The translations under genes and the position numbers were made by a program. The notes beneath the pieces are model-generated. The model saw only the letters and a list, made by a program, of their open reading frames with translations, made no database searches and was not told where the DNA came from. Positions 1 through 6,840 of a DNA stretch of 46,986 bases are shown one piece after another. The stretch covers positions 1 through 46,986 of the IMG/VR virus record IMGVR_UViG_3300033148_001429; one strand, 5' to 3'. Positions within the stretch are counted from its first letter, which is position 1; each line of letters starts with the position of its first letter. The DNA is from a virus.

Positions 1-1
1 G

Positions 2-454
2 CGGCAGTTCGCTGCGCAGTGTGCGTTAGATGTGTTTGACAAGTGGGACCCACCAGATATCGTGAGAGAATACATTGAAGGTACGGCGAAGGGAGAAGAT
101 AAATCTTCTATAAGAGACGATGCTAATGCTGTTGCGCAGGCTGCTGCGAATGCTGCGTGGGCTGCGGCTGATGCTGCTGTGTGGGCTGCTGCGGCTGCTG
201 GAAATGCTGCGCGGGCTGCTGCGAATGCTGCGTGGGATACTGGGGCTGCTGCGTGGGCTGCTGCGAATGCTGCGTGGGCTGCGGCGAATGCTGCTGCTGC
301 GTGGGCTGCTGCGAATGCTGCTGCTGCGTGGGCTGCTGCGAATGCTGCGTGGGCTGCTATGGATACTATGTTGAATGCTGCAAGGGCTGTACAAAAGACT
401 AACTTCAACAATATGATAGCTGATGCCTTAAAAGAAGCTGGGTGGAAGGAATAG
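2..454 (+). CDS. Ala/Trp-repeat protein, C-terminal part (cut by window edge)
   Basis: The open frame runs in from the window edge, so the N-terminus is missing. The visible part opens with RQFAAQCALDVFDKW, which matches the second, complete copy at 4014-4697. It continues with a low-complexity tract of about 85 residues built from Ala-Ala-Xaa-Ala-Ala-Trp units and ends in a conserved tail, TNFNNMIADALKEAGWKE. The repeat tract is richer in Ala/Trp units than in the second copy, so unit number varies. The last stretch and downstream DNA are identical to copy two. Function unknown. I recall phage proteins with a similar globular head and alanine-rich helical tail, but that is family memory, not proof. 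The first in-frame ATG in the window (32) is internal, not the start. Confidence 0.75.
   Translation, partial: RQFAAQCALDVFDKWDPPDIVREYIEGTAKGEDKSSIRDDANAVAQAAANAAWAAADAAVWAAAAAGNAARAAANAAWDTGAAAWAAANAAWAAANAAAAWAAANAAAAWAAANAAWAAMDTMLNAARAVQKTNFNNMIADALKEAGWKE
121..365 (+). repeat. Tandem Ala/Trp coding repeats (GCTGCG-rich units)
   Basis: Short units of the type gctgcgtgggctgctgcgaat recur about ten times, encoding AAWAAA-type segments. The tract is imperfect, with units of 12 to 24 bases, as expected from slippage. All other reading frames also stay open here because the units are multiples of three, which creates spurious reading frames on both strands. Confidence 0.8.
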
Positions 455-511
455 TGACAAATGAACAATGGCGGCTGCGGCGTAGTAGCGTCGGGTGAGA
501 TATGATACTGG
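398..511 (+). repeat. 114-bp perfect direct repeat, copy 1
   Basis: This stretch covers the last codons of the Ala/Trp-repeat gene plus about 57 bases downstream and is identical to 4641-4754 by eye, while the rest of the two genes is only about 90 percent alike. It includes a potential 14-codon reading frame starting at the GTG overlapping the stop (MTNEQWRLRRSSVG), preserved in both copies. The perfect match suggests recent duplication or gene conversion. Confidence 0.9.
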
Positions 512-547
512 AGCCGGGGGAGTGGGGAACTCGGTCAGCCGCATGGT

Positions 548-575
548 AGAAGAATAACATTATTGCTATTCTTCT
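548..575 (+). terminator. Hairpin between Ala/Trp gene and dnaB
   Basis: A 9-bp perfect stem, agaagaata pairing with tattcttct, encloses a 10-base loop. No T-run follows, so it may be a weak terminator or an RNA processing or stability element. The rest of 455-653 holds no convincing gene beyond two tiny frames of 14 and 15 codons. Confidence 0.4.
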
Positions 576-653
576 GCAATGAGGCGGAATTTCACAATAT
601 TCTGAGTAATTACATCTAGGGATTAAGCAAGCGAATAATGCGAGGTAATTGTA

Positions 654-1595
654 TTGGATGCGACACGAACAGATGTACGAGAATTACCTAAAAACATCGA
701 AGCAGAGCAAGTTGTACTCGGCGCAGCCATTCTAGAGCCAGAGAGTACAGTTCCTATTATCATAGAGAAATTATCGCCAGAAGATTTCTATGAACGCAAA
801 CATCGTATTATATTTAGAACAATCAAAGATCTGTTTGCCCTGTCAGAACCATCTGATATCATTCTGCTCGCCAATCGCTTGGAAGAAACCGGCGACATGG
901 AGCGAGCCGGTGGACGCATGTATCTAAACGAATTGTTGGATCGAACTACCACCACAGCCAGCCTGGAGTACTTCGCAGACATCATCAAGCGCAAAGCTAT
1001 GTTAAGGAATATTGTTGAAATAGGCGGCAGAATTTCGGAGAAGGGATATGACGAGCGTTCTGAAATATCCGAGGTAGTCAATGCAGTAGAGATGCTTCTA
1101 TTTAATGTAACATCAGACAGGCAAAATAAAAATGAGGCCGTGTTATTATCTGATAGGATAATAACACGAATTGCAGACTTAGAAAAAATCCACAGCACAC
1201 CAGGACAACATGCAATAACGGGGCTTGAAACAGGCATCATCGAATTAGATGAACTTACATCTGGGCTGCAAAAATCAGATCTAATTATTGTAGCTGGTCG
1301 CCCAAGCGTCGGTAAATCAAGTTTAGCAACAACTATTGCCACACACACTGCAATAAAAGACGCAAAGAAAGTCTTAATCTTCTCTCTTGAAATGAAAACA
1401 GATGCAGTATTAGACAGAATCATCTCATGCGCCGGAAGTGTCAACCTGCATATGATGAAAACTGGGAGATTAGATAACAACAAATTCAGAATGGTAACTC
1501 ATGCCGGTTCTCTTATTAGCGAAACAACTATCATCGTTGATGATTCGCCGGGTATTTCTATTATGGAAATACAAGCCCGCGCCAGAAGGCTGTAG
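654..1595 (+). CDS. dnaB: Replicative DNA helicase DnaB, N-terminal part (frameshifted)
   Basis: This encodes the N-terminal primase-interacting domain (residues about 12-125, beginning NIEAEQVVLGAAI) and the front of the RecA-like helicase core with Walker A GRPSVGKSS at residues 215-223. Family role: hexameric ATP-driven unwinding at the phage replication fork. The start is TTG at 654, chosen because GAGGT lies at a normal distance upstream and the family N-terminus begins there; the ATG at 658 is out of frame. The frame ends early at TAG (1593-1595) after EIQARARRL. The missing Walker B and arginine-finger region continues in the minus-one frame from about 1589. Joining the two gives about 453 residues, the usual DnaB length. 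No classic slippery heptamer is seen, so a one-base deletion or sequencing error is more likely than programmed shifting. Confidence 0.93.
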   Translation: MDATRTDVRELPKNIEAEQVVLGAAILEPESTVPIIIEKLSPEDFYERKHRIIFRTIKDLFALSEPSDIILLANRLEETGDMERAGGRMYLNELLDRTTTTASLEYFADIIKRKAMLRNIVEIGGRISEKGYDERSEISEVVNAVEMLLFNVTSDRQNKNEAVLLSDRIITRIADLEKIHSTPGQHAITGLETGIIELDELTSGLQKSDLIIVAGRPSVGKSSLATTIATHTAIKDAKKVLIFSLEMKTDAVLDRIISCAGSVNLHMMKTGRLDNNKFRMVTHAGSLISETTIIVDDSPGISIMEIQARARRL

Positions 1596-2014
1596 ATTTA
1601 ATAATAGTTGATTATATTCAACTCGTTGATGCCGGTATTAAGATAGACAAAAGAGAACAGCAAGTAGGGTTTGTCTCTCGATCCCTTAAAAGACTAGCTA
1701 TGGAATTAGACGTTCCACTCATAGGCGTCTCTCAGCTTAATCGCAAAGTTGAAGGCAGGGTAGATAAACGGCCTATTATGAGTGATCTCAGAGAGAGCGG
1801 AACGCTGGAACAAGATGCCGATATTATCATACTCGTCTATCGTCCCGATTATAACGATAGTGTCCAAAATAATGGGCCAGTAGTGTCTGAATCTGAATTG
1901 ATTGTAGCCAAGCAACGTAATGGGCCTCAAGGGGTAGTAAGGGCAATGTTCCATAAGGGATATTCAGCCTTTATTAATCCGACTAGTAGAATTACAACAG
2001 AATGGAATGTGTAA
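1589..2014 (+). CDS. dnaB: Replicative DNA helicase DnaB, C-terminal part (frameshifted)
   Basis: In the frame one base back from the upstream part the sequence reads KAVDLIIVDYIQLVDAG, the DnaB Walker B block, then GVSQLNRKVEGR and SDLRESGTLEQDAD, the conserved arginine-rich and sensor blocks of the RecA-like core. The first ATG in this frame is at 1700, well inside the domain, so 1700 is not a real start. The fragment is useful only when fused to 654-1595. Conservation of both halves with no other lesions suggests the break is recent or artefactual. It is followed closely by small genes on the same strand. Confidence 0.9.
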   Translation, partial: AVDLIIVDYIQLVDAGIKIDKREQQVGFVSRSLKRLAMELDVPLIGVSQLNRKVEGRVDKRPIMSDLRESGTLEQDADIIILVYRPDYNDSVQNNGPVVSESELIVAKQRNGPQGVVRAMFHKGYSAFINPTSRITTEWNV

Positions 2015-2026
2015 TTGACATCAGTG

Positions 2027-2119
2027 ATGATGTATAGTATACTAGAGGAGATCAAGGACGGCAATGGGCTGACTCCAGACAAAATAGAGTTGAACTTTGA
2101 AGGAGGATTATATGTGTAA
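2027..2119 (+). CDS. Possible 30-residue protein
   Basis: A short frame, MMYSILEEIKDGNGLTPDKI and ten more residues, fills the gap between dnaB and the next gene and overlaps that gene's start (ATG 2112). Its end contains the strong ribosome binding site of the next gene. It could be a small gene or a coupling leader. No clear ribosome binding site precedes it, so support is weak. Confidence 0.3.
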   Translation: MMYSILEEIKDGNGLTPDKIELNFEGGLYV

Positions 2120-2810
2120 GCCAGCAAGTGTCATCGTAACAAAGGACGCAATATTGTGGTCTAAAACATCAGATAAACATGAAGATATCATTGAAGAATA
2201 TGGCCTGAAAGACAATCTATTGCCACCTGATTTCGTGCGCGTCGAACTGTCACCAGAAAACGATTTGCTATGGACTGATACCGCGAGATGGTTATTTAAC
2301 ATAGACCAAGATGTGTTCCCAGATTGGTGGAATGCGAAAAAAGCAGAGACGAAAGTTAGGAATGCTATACTCAAATGGCAAAAAACTAAGGTTATCAGGC
2401 CGAATGAGATTTCTCAAAATGGGAAGATTTATAATTACGGGATTGTGAAAAGGAATAATAGGACCGTGAGGAGGAACGAGGGGACTATAGAAAGTAACTA
2501 CGGGATTGTGAAATGGAGTTACGGGACTGTAGAGAGAAACTACAAGACTGTGGAAAGGAATGATGGAGCTATAGAAAGTAACTACGGGATTGTGGAAAGG
2601 AACTACTATGGGACTGTGGGAAGGAACGAGGGGACTATAGAAAGTAACTACGGGATTGTAAAGTTGAACAATGGAATTGTGGTGGGAAACACAGATTTCC
2701 ACAAACCTGATAAGCAAGGCCCGACAGGCATCTACATTGATCGATCTGGCGATGTGCCGGTGTGTTATGTCGGTCCATGGAGAATTGCGGATAGGAGCTG
2801 TTGGGGATAA
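2112..2810 (+). CDS. Heptapeptide-repeat (GTVERNY-type) protein
   Basis: Start ATG 2112 is chosen for the strong AAGGAGG eight bases upstream; an earlier in-frame start exists but lacks such a site. The protein has three parts. Residues about 1-85 form a compact acidic-basic domain (MCKPASVIVTKDAILW, later DVFPDWWNAKK) of a kind I recall in phage proteins of unknown function. About 100 residues of a 7-residue repeat with consensus N-x-G-T-V-E-x follow (TIESNYG, IVKWSYG, TVERNYK, AIESNYG), likely a beta-solenoid. A short C-terminal tail, TGIYIDRSGDVPVCYVGPWR, closes it. DNA of the repeats recurs nearly identically near 2470, 2570 and 2625. Function unknown; the repeat shape suggests binding or nucleic-acid mimicry, which is inference only. 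Confidence 0.8.
   Translation: MCKPASVIVTKDAILWSKTSDKHEDIIEEYGLKDNLLPPDFVRVELSPENDLLWTDTARWLFNIDQDVFPDWWNAKKAETKVRNAILKWQKTKVIRPNEISQNGKIYNYGIVKRNNRTVRRNEGTIESNYGIVKWSYGTVERNYKTVERNDGAIESNYGIVERNYYGTVGRNEGTIESNYGIVKLNNGIVVGNTDFHKPDKQGPTGIYIDRSGDVPVCYVGPWRIADRSCWG
2445..2690 (+). repeat. 21-bp coding repeats (heptapeptide units)
   Basis: About eleven 21-base units encode the heptads of the gene at 2112. A longer block, ggaacgaggggactatagaa followed by agtaactacgggattgt, occurs near 2472 and again near 2625, with a close variant near 2562. This indicates unit duplication or recombination. One unit has an extra TAC codon. Confidence 0.75.
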
Positions 2811-2838
2811 AGTTAATTGTGAATAGCAAGGAGGCGAC

Positions 2839-3423
2839 ATGAAAGAACGGCTGGGAGAGATCAAGGACAGCGACACCCTGAAGGCATGTCCGTTTTGTGG
2901 TGGAGATAGCGTCTGGTTGGGCTCTGATTCTCCTGGCCACGAGATTCATTGTCGCGATTGTCACGCCACTCTTCGCTTTTGCCTCACGCCAGACAGTGCC
3001 ATCGCCGCTTGGAACAACTGCCCAATCGAAACCGAACTCATTGCGATGGTTGAGTCCTTGCTAATTGTGATGCCTGAGAAGCCATCCGTCGAACGCGTGA
3101 CGATACCGCTTCCGTATATCAACCGCGAAGAGGCTAAGGAGTATGCACTAAAAGCTCTATCAGAGCTGACTCCTAGGGGTAGTGAGTTCTTCGAGGCCCC
3201 TGTTGCCTGTGTCAACTTCATCCGCAGAACGCGAGACAATCTTCGAGTACAGCTCAAGAAGGAAATTCTGTGGCGCAAGAAAACCCGCGCTCTACTTGAA
3301 GAAATCCGCAACTTTCTCGCCACGTCCCAGCAGACGCCTGACGGGATGGAGACACATCGCGCCGAATCTGAGGGAATAGACCATTTGTTGTCTGGTGTTG
3401 TTGAGGCGCTTTGGGGTGAGTGA
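2839..3423 (+). CDS. Lar-like zinc-ribbon protein
   Basis: The start is well supported by AAGGAGG nine bases upstream. The N-terminus carries a zinc ribbon with C17-P-F-C20 and C38-R-D-C41, followed by AIAAWNN, the signature of the Lar family. In lambda-like prophages Lar reduces cleavage by host type I restriction enzymes. Here the ribbon is followed by about 140 further residues rich in charged helices with no recognised domain, so the protein is much longer than classical Lar (about 65 residues). The Lar-type ribbon is common in phage proteins of other roles, so an anti-restriction role is an inference. It overlaps the next gene's start, implying coupled translation. Confidence 0.7.
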   Translation: MKERLGEIKDSDTLKACPFCGGDSVWLGSDSPGHEIHCRDCHATLRFCLTPDSAIAAWNNCPIETELIAMVESLLIVMPEKPSVERVTIPLPYINREEAKEYALKALSELTPRGSEFFEAPVACVNFIRRTRDNLRVQLKKEILWRKKTRALLEEIRNFLATSQQTPDGMETHRAESEGIDHLLSGVVEALWGE

Positions 3424-3689
3424 TGATGATAAGTGTAGACATAGACAAGCTGAGAGCCGTTGCAAGGCAGGCCGAGTCTCTGGTCGATGAATTATCTGGA
3501 GCAACCGCCGATCACGCACAAGAAGTTTGCGATAGGATCTGCGAGTTATTGATAGCGCCAAAAGTCGCTTCTCGAAATGAGACGATTGAGGAGTGCAAGG
3601 CGTTGCTTCGAGATAATCTGCCTGGATCATCCTATATGTTTCTATCAGAAGCCATCGGAGTTTTAGACAGTGCCTTAAAGGAGGAGTGA
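3423..3689 (+). CDS. Hypothetical helical protein, 88 residues
   Basis: The likely start is ATG 3423, overlapping the TGA of the upstream gene; GTG 3420 and ATG 3426 are alternatives in the same frame. The sequence (ISVDIDKLRAVARQAESLVD and on) looks all-helical with a likely antiparallel pair and one internal cysteine. I do not recognise a family. It sits in a tightly packed run of four plus-strand genes with overlapping starts and stops, so it is probably co-translated with its neighbours. Confidence 0.65.
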   Translation: MMISVDIDKLRAVARQAESLVDELSGATADHAQEVCDRICELLIAPKVASRNETIEECKALLRDNLPGSSYMFLSEAIGVLDSALKEE

Positions 3690-3934
3690 TGCCCTGCATA
3701 AGATTGCCAAGCGGAGATCCAAAGATACCGGATGGCTTCATCTGTGGCTTCCATCCTGTATACGAGTTCGAAGGCTACTTGTTCGAGGTGCATGGCTGGC
3801 ATGGCCCTACACCACTGCGCCGCAAGTATCTTGACCCGCGACTGAACACGCCGAAAGGCTTCTGGAACATGTGGGACAGATTCAATCTTCTGCCAGAATC
3901 GGAAAAGGCAAAGCACCTGTACAAGGAGGAGTAA
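3689..3934 (+). CDS. Hypothetical protein, 81 residues
   Basis: ATG 3689 overlaps the preceding stop and has AAGGAGGAG just upstream. The protein is aromatic-rich with a short His/Trp cluster (VHGWHGPTPLRRKYLD) and an N-terminal CIRLPSGD that could bind a metal, but no family is recognised. The end lies 80 bases before the GTG of the Ala/Trp gene; that gap holds only a strong GAGGTGAG site for the next gene. Confidence 0.6.
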   Translation: MPCIRLPSGDPKIPDGFICGFHPVYEFEGYLFEVHGWHGPTPLRRKYLDPRLNTPKGFWNMWDRFNLLPESEKAKHLYKEE

Positions 3935-4013
3935 TGCGCGTCCTAGTCAAGTGGTAAAGGGGTAATAGCCAAAAACGAGGCTAGAATAATATAATTATCT
4001 GAGGTGAGCAAAA

Positions 4014-4697
4014 GTGCTAGGATATTGGTTTGCGAAAGAGGATGGGCGAACGGAACACCTCAAGCATCCTGCGGTGGTTGGGAAAACGGATACATTCGAT
4101 GGTGAGCTTGTCCCTTGCCTGGCGGGGTTACATGCTAGCCCGACGCCGTTTGATGCTTTTCAATATGCTCCCGGGCCAATTCTGTGGATTGTTGACATCC
4201 CAGACGATGCAATTCCGCACGGTGAGCCTGTCAATAAGTATGTGGCGGCAAGCAGGACATATTTGTTCCGCCTTGATGTCTCAAAGATTATGCGGCAGTT
4301 TGCTGCGCAATGTGCATTAGATGTGTTCGACAAATGGGACCCACCGGATATCGTGAGAGAATATATTGAAGGTATGGCGAAGGGAGAAGACAAATCTTCT
4401 ATAAAGGGCAATGCGGCTGATACTGCATGGGCTGCTGCAACTGATGCTGGGGCTGCTGCGGTTGCTGCGTGGGCCGCTGCGGCTGCTGTAAGGGCAGCTG
4501 CGCGGGATACTGTGTGGGATGCTGCTGCGTGGAATGCTGCAAGGACGGCCTCGTGGGATACTGTTGCGTGGGGCGTTACGGATATTGCGCAGGCAGCTTC
4601 GTGGGCGGCTTCATGGGATGTTGCGTGTGCTGTGCAAAGGACTAACTTCAACAATATGATAGCTGATGCCTTAAAAGAAGCTGGGTGGAAGGAATAG
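4014..4697 (+). CDS. Ala/Trp-repeat protein, complete copy
   Basis: Starts at GTG 4014 with GAGGTGAG upstream. Residues about 1-125 form a globular head (GYWFAKEDGRTEHLKHP, LAGLHASPTPFDAFQYAPG, RTYLFRLDVSKIMRQFAAQC) matching what I recall of a widespread phage family of unknown function. Residues about 130-205 are a degenerate Ala/Trp repeat (AAWAAAAAVRAAARDTVW). The last 20 residues are shared with the copy at 2-454. The repeat here is less regular than in copy one. Cell location and function are unknown; the tract would form a long hydrophobic-faced helix. A third copy of the C-terminal end, grafted onto a methyltransferase fragment, lies at 6137-6184. Confidence 0.8.
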   Translation: MLGYWFAKEDGRTEHLKHPAVVGKTDTFDGELVPCLAGLHASPTPFDAFQYAPGPILWIVDIPDDAIPHGEPVNKYVAASRTYLFRLDVSKIMRQFAAQCALDVFDKWDPPDIVREYIEGMAKGEDKSSIKGNAADTAWAAATDAGAAAVAAWAAAAAVRAAARDTVWDAAAWNAARTASWDTVAWGVTDIAQAASWAASWDVACAVQRTNFNNMIADALKEAGWKE

Positions 4698-4754
4698 TGA
4701 CAAATGAACAATGGCGGCTGCGGCGTAGTAGCGTCGGGTGAGATATGATACTGG
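4641..4754 (+). repeat. 114-bp perfect direct repeat, copy 2
   Basis: Identical to 398-511 by eye. It spans the C-terminal codons of the Ala/Trp gene and the downstream 57 bases. Immediately downstream the two loci diverge completely, which places one duplication junction at the repeat's right edge. Confidence 0.9.
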
Positions 4755-4771
4755 GTGAGATATGATACTGG
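4736..4771 (+). repeat. 17-bp tandem duplication
   Basis: The unit gggtgagatatgatact occurs twice in direct succession, followed by gg. Copy one of the long repeat (around 494-511) has only a single unit. The duplication lies just before the gene at 4787. Confidence 0.85.
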
Positions 4772-4786
4772 TTTACAAAAAAGGAT

Positions 4787-5062
4787 ATGAAGATTTACGA
4801 AAATCTGGTAGAGTGCTATGTTCGATTAGGTGCGCGGATCGAGCGAGATAAGTACGTTCGATATTACGCGCCAATCTGGACTCTGAAGAAACGCGGGATG
4901 TTCAAATACAAATGGGCAAGGGTGCTGTATTACAGATCGATGAATCGCTTTTGGATAATGTTGCAATTTCTTCGGTGGCGATTAGATTGGTTGGTTCCAG
5001 TCAATCGCGAGAAACTATTAGATCGATCGAGGGAGATTGAACGTAGGAAGCAAGTGATATGA
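4787..5062 (+). CDS. Hypothetical basic protein, 91 residues
   Basis: ATG 4787 follows AAAAAAGGAT at close spacing. The product is strongly basic and aromatic (KWARVLYYRSMNRFWIMLQF), with a hydrophobic centre that could be a membrane-associated helix followed by an Arg/Lys/Glu-rich tail. No family recognised. Its stop overlaps the start of the methyltransferase fragment at 5059, as expected of an operon with the DNA-modification genes. Confidence 0.55.
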   Translation: MKIYENLVECYVRLGARIERDKYVRYYAPIWTLKKRGMFKYKWARVLYYRSMNRFWIMLQFLRWRLDWLVPVNREKLLDRSREIERRKQVI

Positions 5063-5142
5063 AATTCGGCAGTCTATTTTTTGGTATTGAAGGAGCGACC
5101 ATTACTACCCAGATCATAGAAGCGGGTAGAATCCCATCATGA
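5059..5142 (+). pseudogene. Cytosine-C5 methyltransferase N-terminal fragment, upstream copy
   Basis: The frame MKFGSLFFGIEGATITTQII ends after 27 codons. Its first residues match the start of C5 methyltransferases (MKFGSLFSGIGG, motif I), and the downstream fragment at 6068 starts almost identically at protein level. The SGIGG loop that binds S-adenosylmethionine is altered here (FGIEG). The stop overlaps the ATG of the intact methyltransferase. It may still act as a leader peptide coupling translation. Confidence 0.55.
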
Positions 5143-6071
5143 AACGCGAAATAATCTGCGGTGACGCCTTAGAGGTATTGAAGAGACTCCCCGATCAATC
5201 TATTCATTGCTGTGTGACGAGTCCGCCGTATTGGAGCTTAAGGGACTACGGGGTTGAGGGGCAGGTAGGGTTGGAGGAGTCGCCTGAGAGGTACGTTGAG
5301 TCGATTGTGGATGTGTTCAGGGAAGTGAAGAGGGTATTAAGGGATGAGGGAACAGTTTGGCTGAATCTTGGGGATAGCTATGCTGGTAGTGGTAGAATGG
5401 GAAGTTTTGTCGATAGCAAAGCAAAAAAGGGTATGAAAATAATTAAAGACTATCATCGAAATAAACCAATTGAGGGGTTGAAGCCCAAAGATCTTTGTGG
5501 CATTCCCTGGCGAGTAGCCTTTGCGCTTCAAGCAGACGGGTGGTGGTTGAGGAGTGACATTATTTGGTCGAAGCCGAATCCTATGCCAGAGAGTGTGAGG
5601 GACAGACCGACGAAGGCTCACGAGTACATCTTTCTGTTAAGCAAGTCAAAAAAGTATTACTACGACTATGAGGCAATAGCAGAGAGGTCTGTATCTGCTG
5701 GCGAAACACGAGGAGGTGGAGTTAAGTATTCTAATAGAGAAGTAGACAATGGAATCGGAGGCCACCACAATCTCGACAAATACGGGGTAACGCTACAATT
5801 CCGCAACAAGCGTGATGTCTGGACGGTAGCGACAAAGCCATTCAAGGAAGCCCATTTTGCAGTCTTCCCTCCAGATTTGATTCGTCCGTGCGTGTTGGCT
5901 GGCTGTCCTCCAGGTGGAATAGTGCTTGATCCATTCTTTGGTGCTGGCACCACGGGGCTTGTGGCGAAGCAAGAGAGGCGGGGATATATCGGGATCGAGT
6001 TGAATCCTGAGTACGTAGAGATGGCGAGGGCGCGGATACGGCGGGAGTGTCCGATGGAGAGGTTGATATGA
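5139..6071 (+). CDS. DNA methyltransferase, N4-cytosine/N6-adenine type (beta order)
   Basis: A 310-residue amino-methyltransferase. The catalytic motif IV TSPPYW is at residues 27-32. The S-adenosylmethionine motif DPFFGAGTTG is near residues 264-273, followed by GYIGIELNPEY. Motif IV before motif I is the beta-class order. The SPPYW form is typical of N4-cytosine enzymes, but N6-adenine enzymes also carry it. The middle region (about 100-240) is the target recognition part, so the recognition site cannot be read. No restriction partner is nearby, so it probably protects phage DNA from host restriction. It overlaps C5-methyltransferase fragments at both ends (5139-5142 and 6068-6071). Confidence 0.92.
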   Translation: MKREIICGDALEVLKRLPDQSIHCCVTSPPYWSLRDYGVEGQVGLEESPERYVESIVDVFREVKRVLRDEGTVWLNLGDSYAGSGRMGSFVDSKAKKGMKIIKDYHRNKPIEGLKPKDLCGIPWRVAFALQADGWWLRSDIIWSKPNPMPESVRDRPTKAHEYIFLLSKSKKYYYDYEAIAERSVSAGETRGGGVKYSNREVDNGIGGHHNLDKYGVTLQFRNKRDVWTVATKPFKEAHFAVFPPDLIRPCVLAGCPPGGIVLDPFFGAGTTGLVAKQERRGYIGIELNPEYVEMARARIRRECPMERLI

Positions 6072-6184
6072 AATTCGGATCGTTATTTAGCGGGATCGGC
6101 GGATTTGATCTTGGTTTGGAAAGAGATGGGATGGAATGCGCAAAGGACCAATTTCAACAGCATGATAAACGATTCCTCAATTGA
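6068..6184 (+). pseudogene. Truncated cytosine-C5 methyltransferase fused to Ala/Trp-gene tail
   Basis: ATG 6068 overlaps the TGA of the upstream methyltransferase. The frame reads MKFGSLFSGIGGFDLGLERD then GMEC, a textbook C5-methyltransferase motif I, and then abruptly departs from the family and stops at codon 39. From about 6137 the DNA matches the 3' end of the Ala/Trp-repeat gene: in a shifted frame it reads AQRTNFNSMINDS, versus VQRTNFNNMIADA in the intact copies. The junction lies in a shared tgcgcaaagg / tgtgcaaagg stretch, suggesting illegitimate recombination that deleted the catalytic part. Confidence 0.8.
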
Positions 6185-6211
6185 TTAAGACTAAGGAATT
6201 TGCCAACACAG

Positions 6212-6229
6212 AAGAAGTTATATCTTCTT
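6212..6229 (+). terminator. Weak hairpin between convergent operons
   Basis: A 6-bp stem aagaag / cttctt with loop ttatat sits exactly where the plus-strand left arm meets the end of the minus-strand early operon. No T-run. Only position supports a terminator role. Confidence 0.3.
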
Positions 6230-6421
6230 AGCCGCTCCTGTTTCCATCAAATCTCTCATCTCTTCCGTCATCCTGTCTATCGTTCTGCTGTCTGGCGAAA
6301 TGATAAGACCATTTCCTATCCAATCCATGATAAGTTCATATGATTCATTCAAACGACATTGATGAAGATATTCTTCCATGCGAGTGGGTTTATTTCCTTT
6401 ATGCCAGCGATTATTAGCCAT
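6218..6421 (-). CDS. Hypothetical protein, 67 residues
   Basis: ATG at 6421 is preferred over the upstream in-frame ATG (6451), because the latter would read deep into the preceding gene; 6421 starts at its stop. The product begins MANNRWHKGNKPTRMEEYLH and continues with a helical, acidic segment (MTEEMRDLMETGAAKK). No family recognised. It is the last gene of the minus early operon. Confidence 0.55.
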   Translation of the reverse strand: MANNRWHKGNKPTRMEEYLHQCRLNESYELIMDWIGNGLIISPDSRTIDRMTEEMRDLMETGAAKKI

Positions 6422-6422
6422 T

Positions 6423-6638
6423 TTATTTCTTCTTGGTGGACGTTGCCACAACAGTATTAGTAACTGCGAATGTAATCAGCCCGCAGAATACAACCATAGT
6501 GATAACAGCAAATACGGCCCATACGCTTGATCGCTCAAGAATCTTCCATCCCAATACACAATTAGCGAGCCACATTGTTACTAGTGTAATTCCTCTCACA
6601 ATTCCCTTGATTACGAAATCCTTAACTTTATCTGTCAT
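6423..6638 (-). CDS. Small membrane protein, two transmembrane helices (holin-like)
   Basis: This 71-residue product has a charged N-terminus (MTDKVKDF), a first hydrophobic helix around residues 12-32, a second around 38-64 and a basic tail (STKKK). Size, two helices and a positive C-terminus fit small phage holins, but it lies in the early operon without a recognisable lysin, so other membrane roles are equally possible. Start supported by GGGGATAGG upstream. Confidence 0.55.
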   Translation of the reverse strand: MTDKVKDFVIKGIVRGITLVTMWLANCVLGWKILERSSVWAVFAVITMVVFCGLITFAVTNTVVATSTKKK

Positions 6639-6639
6639 C

Positions 6640-6831
6640 CTATCCCCCTTGTAATCTTTTTTTCAAAACATCCACAACGTACAACACCAATCTTCTTGCC
6701 GCCCTCAAAAATCCACCGAGATAACTTGGGTGTCTTCCCTCCAAATCCTCTACTTCATCTACTGCTGCATGTAAGTTATTTGCAATGCCGCTTAGATTGT
6801 CTATACAATCAGAACTCTTTTCTTTATTCAA
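6640..6831 (-). CDS. Hypothetical small protein, 63 residues
   Basis: The start is TTG at 6831 behind GGGGGT, nearly abutting the upstream gene. The N-terminal half is acidic and helical (NLSGIANNLHAAVDEVEDLE); the C-terminal half is basic with a short hydrophobic stretch (FLRAARRLVLYVVDVLKKR), possibly an amphipathic membrane-binding helix. No family recognised. Confidence 0.5.
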   Translation of the reverse strand: MNKEKSSDCIDNLSGIANNLHAAVDEVEDLEGRHPSYLGGFLRAARRLVLYVVDVLKKRLQGG

Positions 6832-6840
6832 TCCGACCCC

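Noticed and set aside
121-365. Regular repeats suggesting a CRISPR array
   Set aside because: Units are directly adjacent, coding and lack unique spacers.
26-394. Long antisense reading frame over the Ala/Trp repeats, and two extra plus-strand frames
   Set aside because: Repeat units are multiples of three bases, so all frames stay open. Composition (Ser/Arg or Leu/Cys repeats) is a shadow of the Ala/Trp coding tract.
788-1483. 231-codon minus-strand frame opposite dnaB
   Set aside because: Antisense to strongly conserved helicase motifs; no ribosome binding site or recognisable content.
1580-1600. Programmed frameshift in dnaB
   Set aside because: The sequence around the break (gccagaaggctgtag) contains no X-XXY-YYZ heptamer, unlike the tail chaperone site, so a mutation or sequencing error is more likely.
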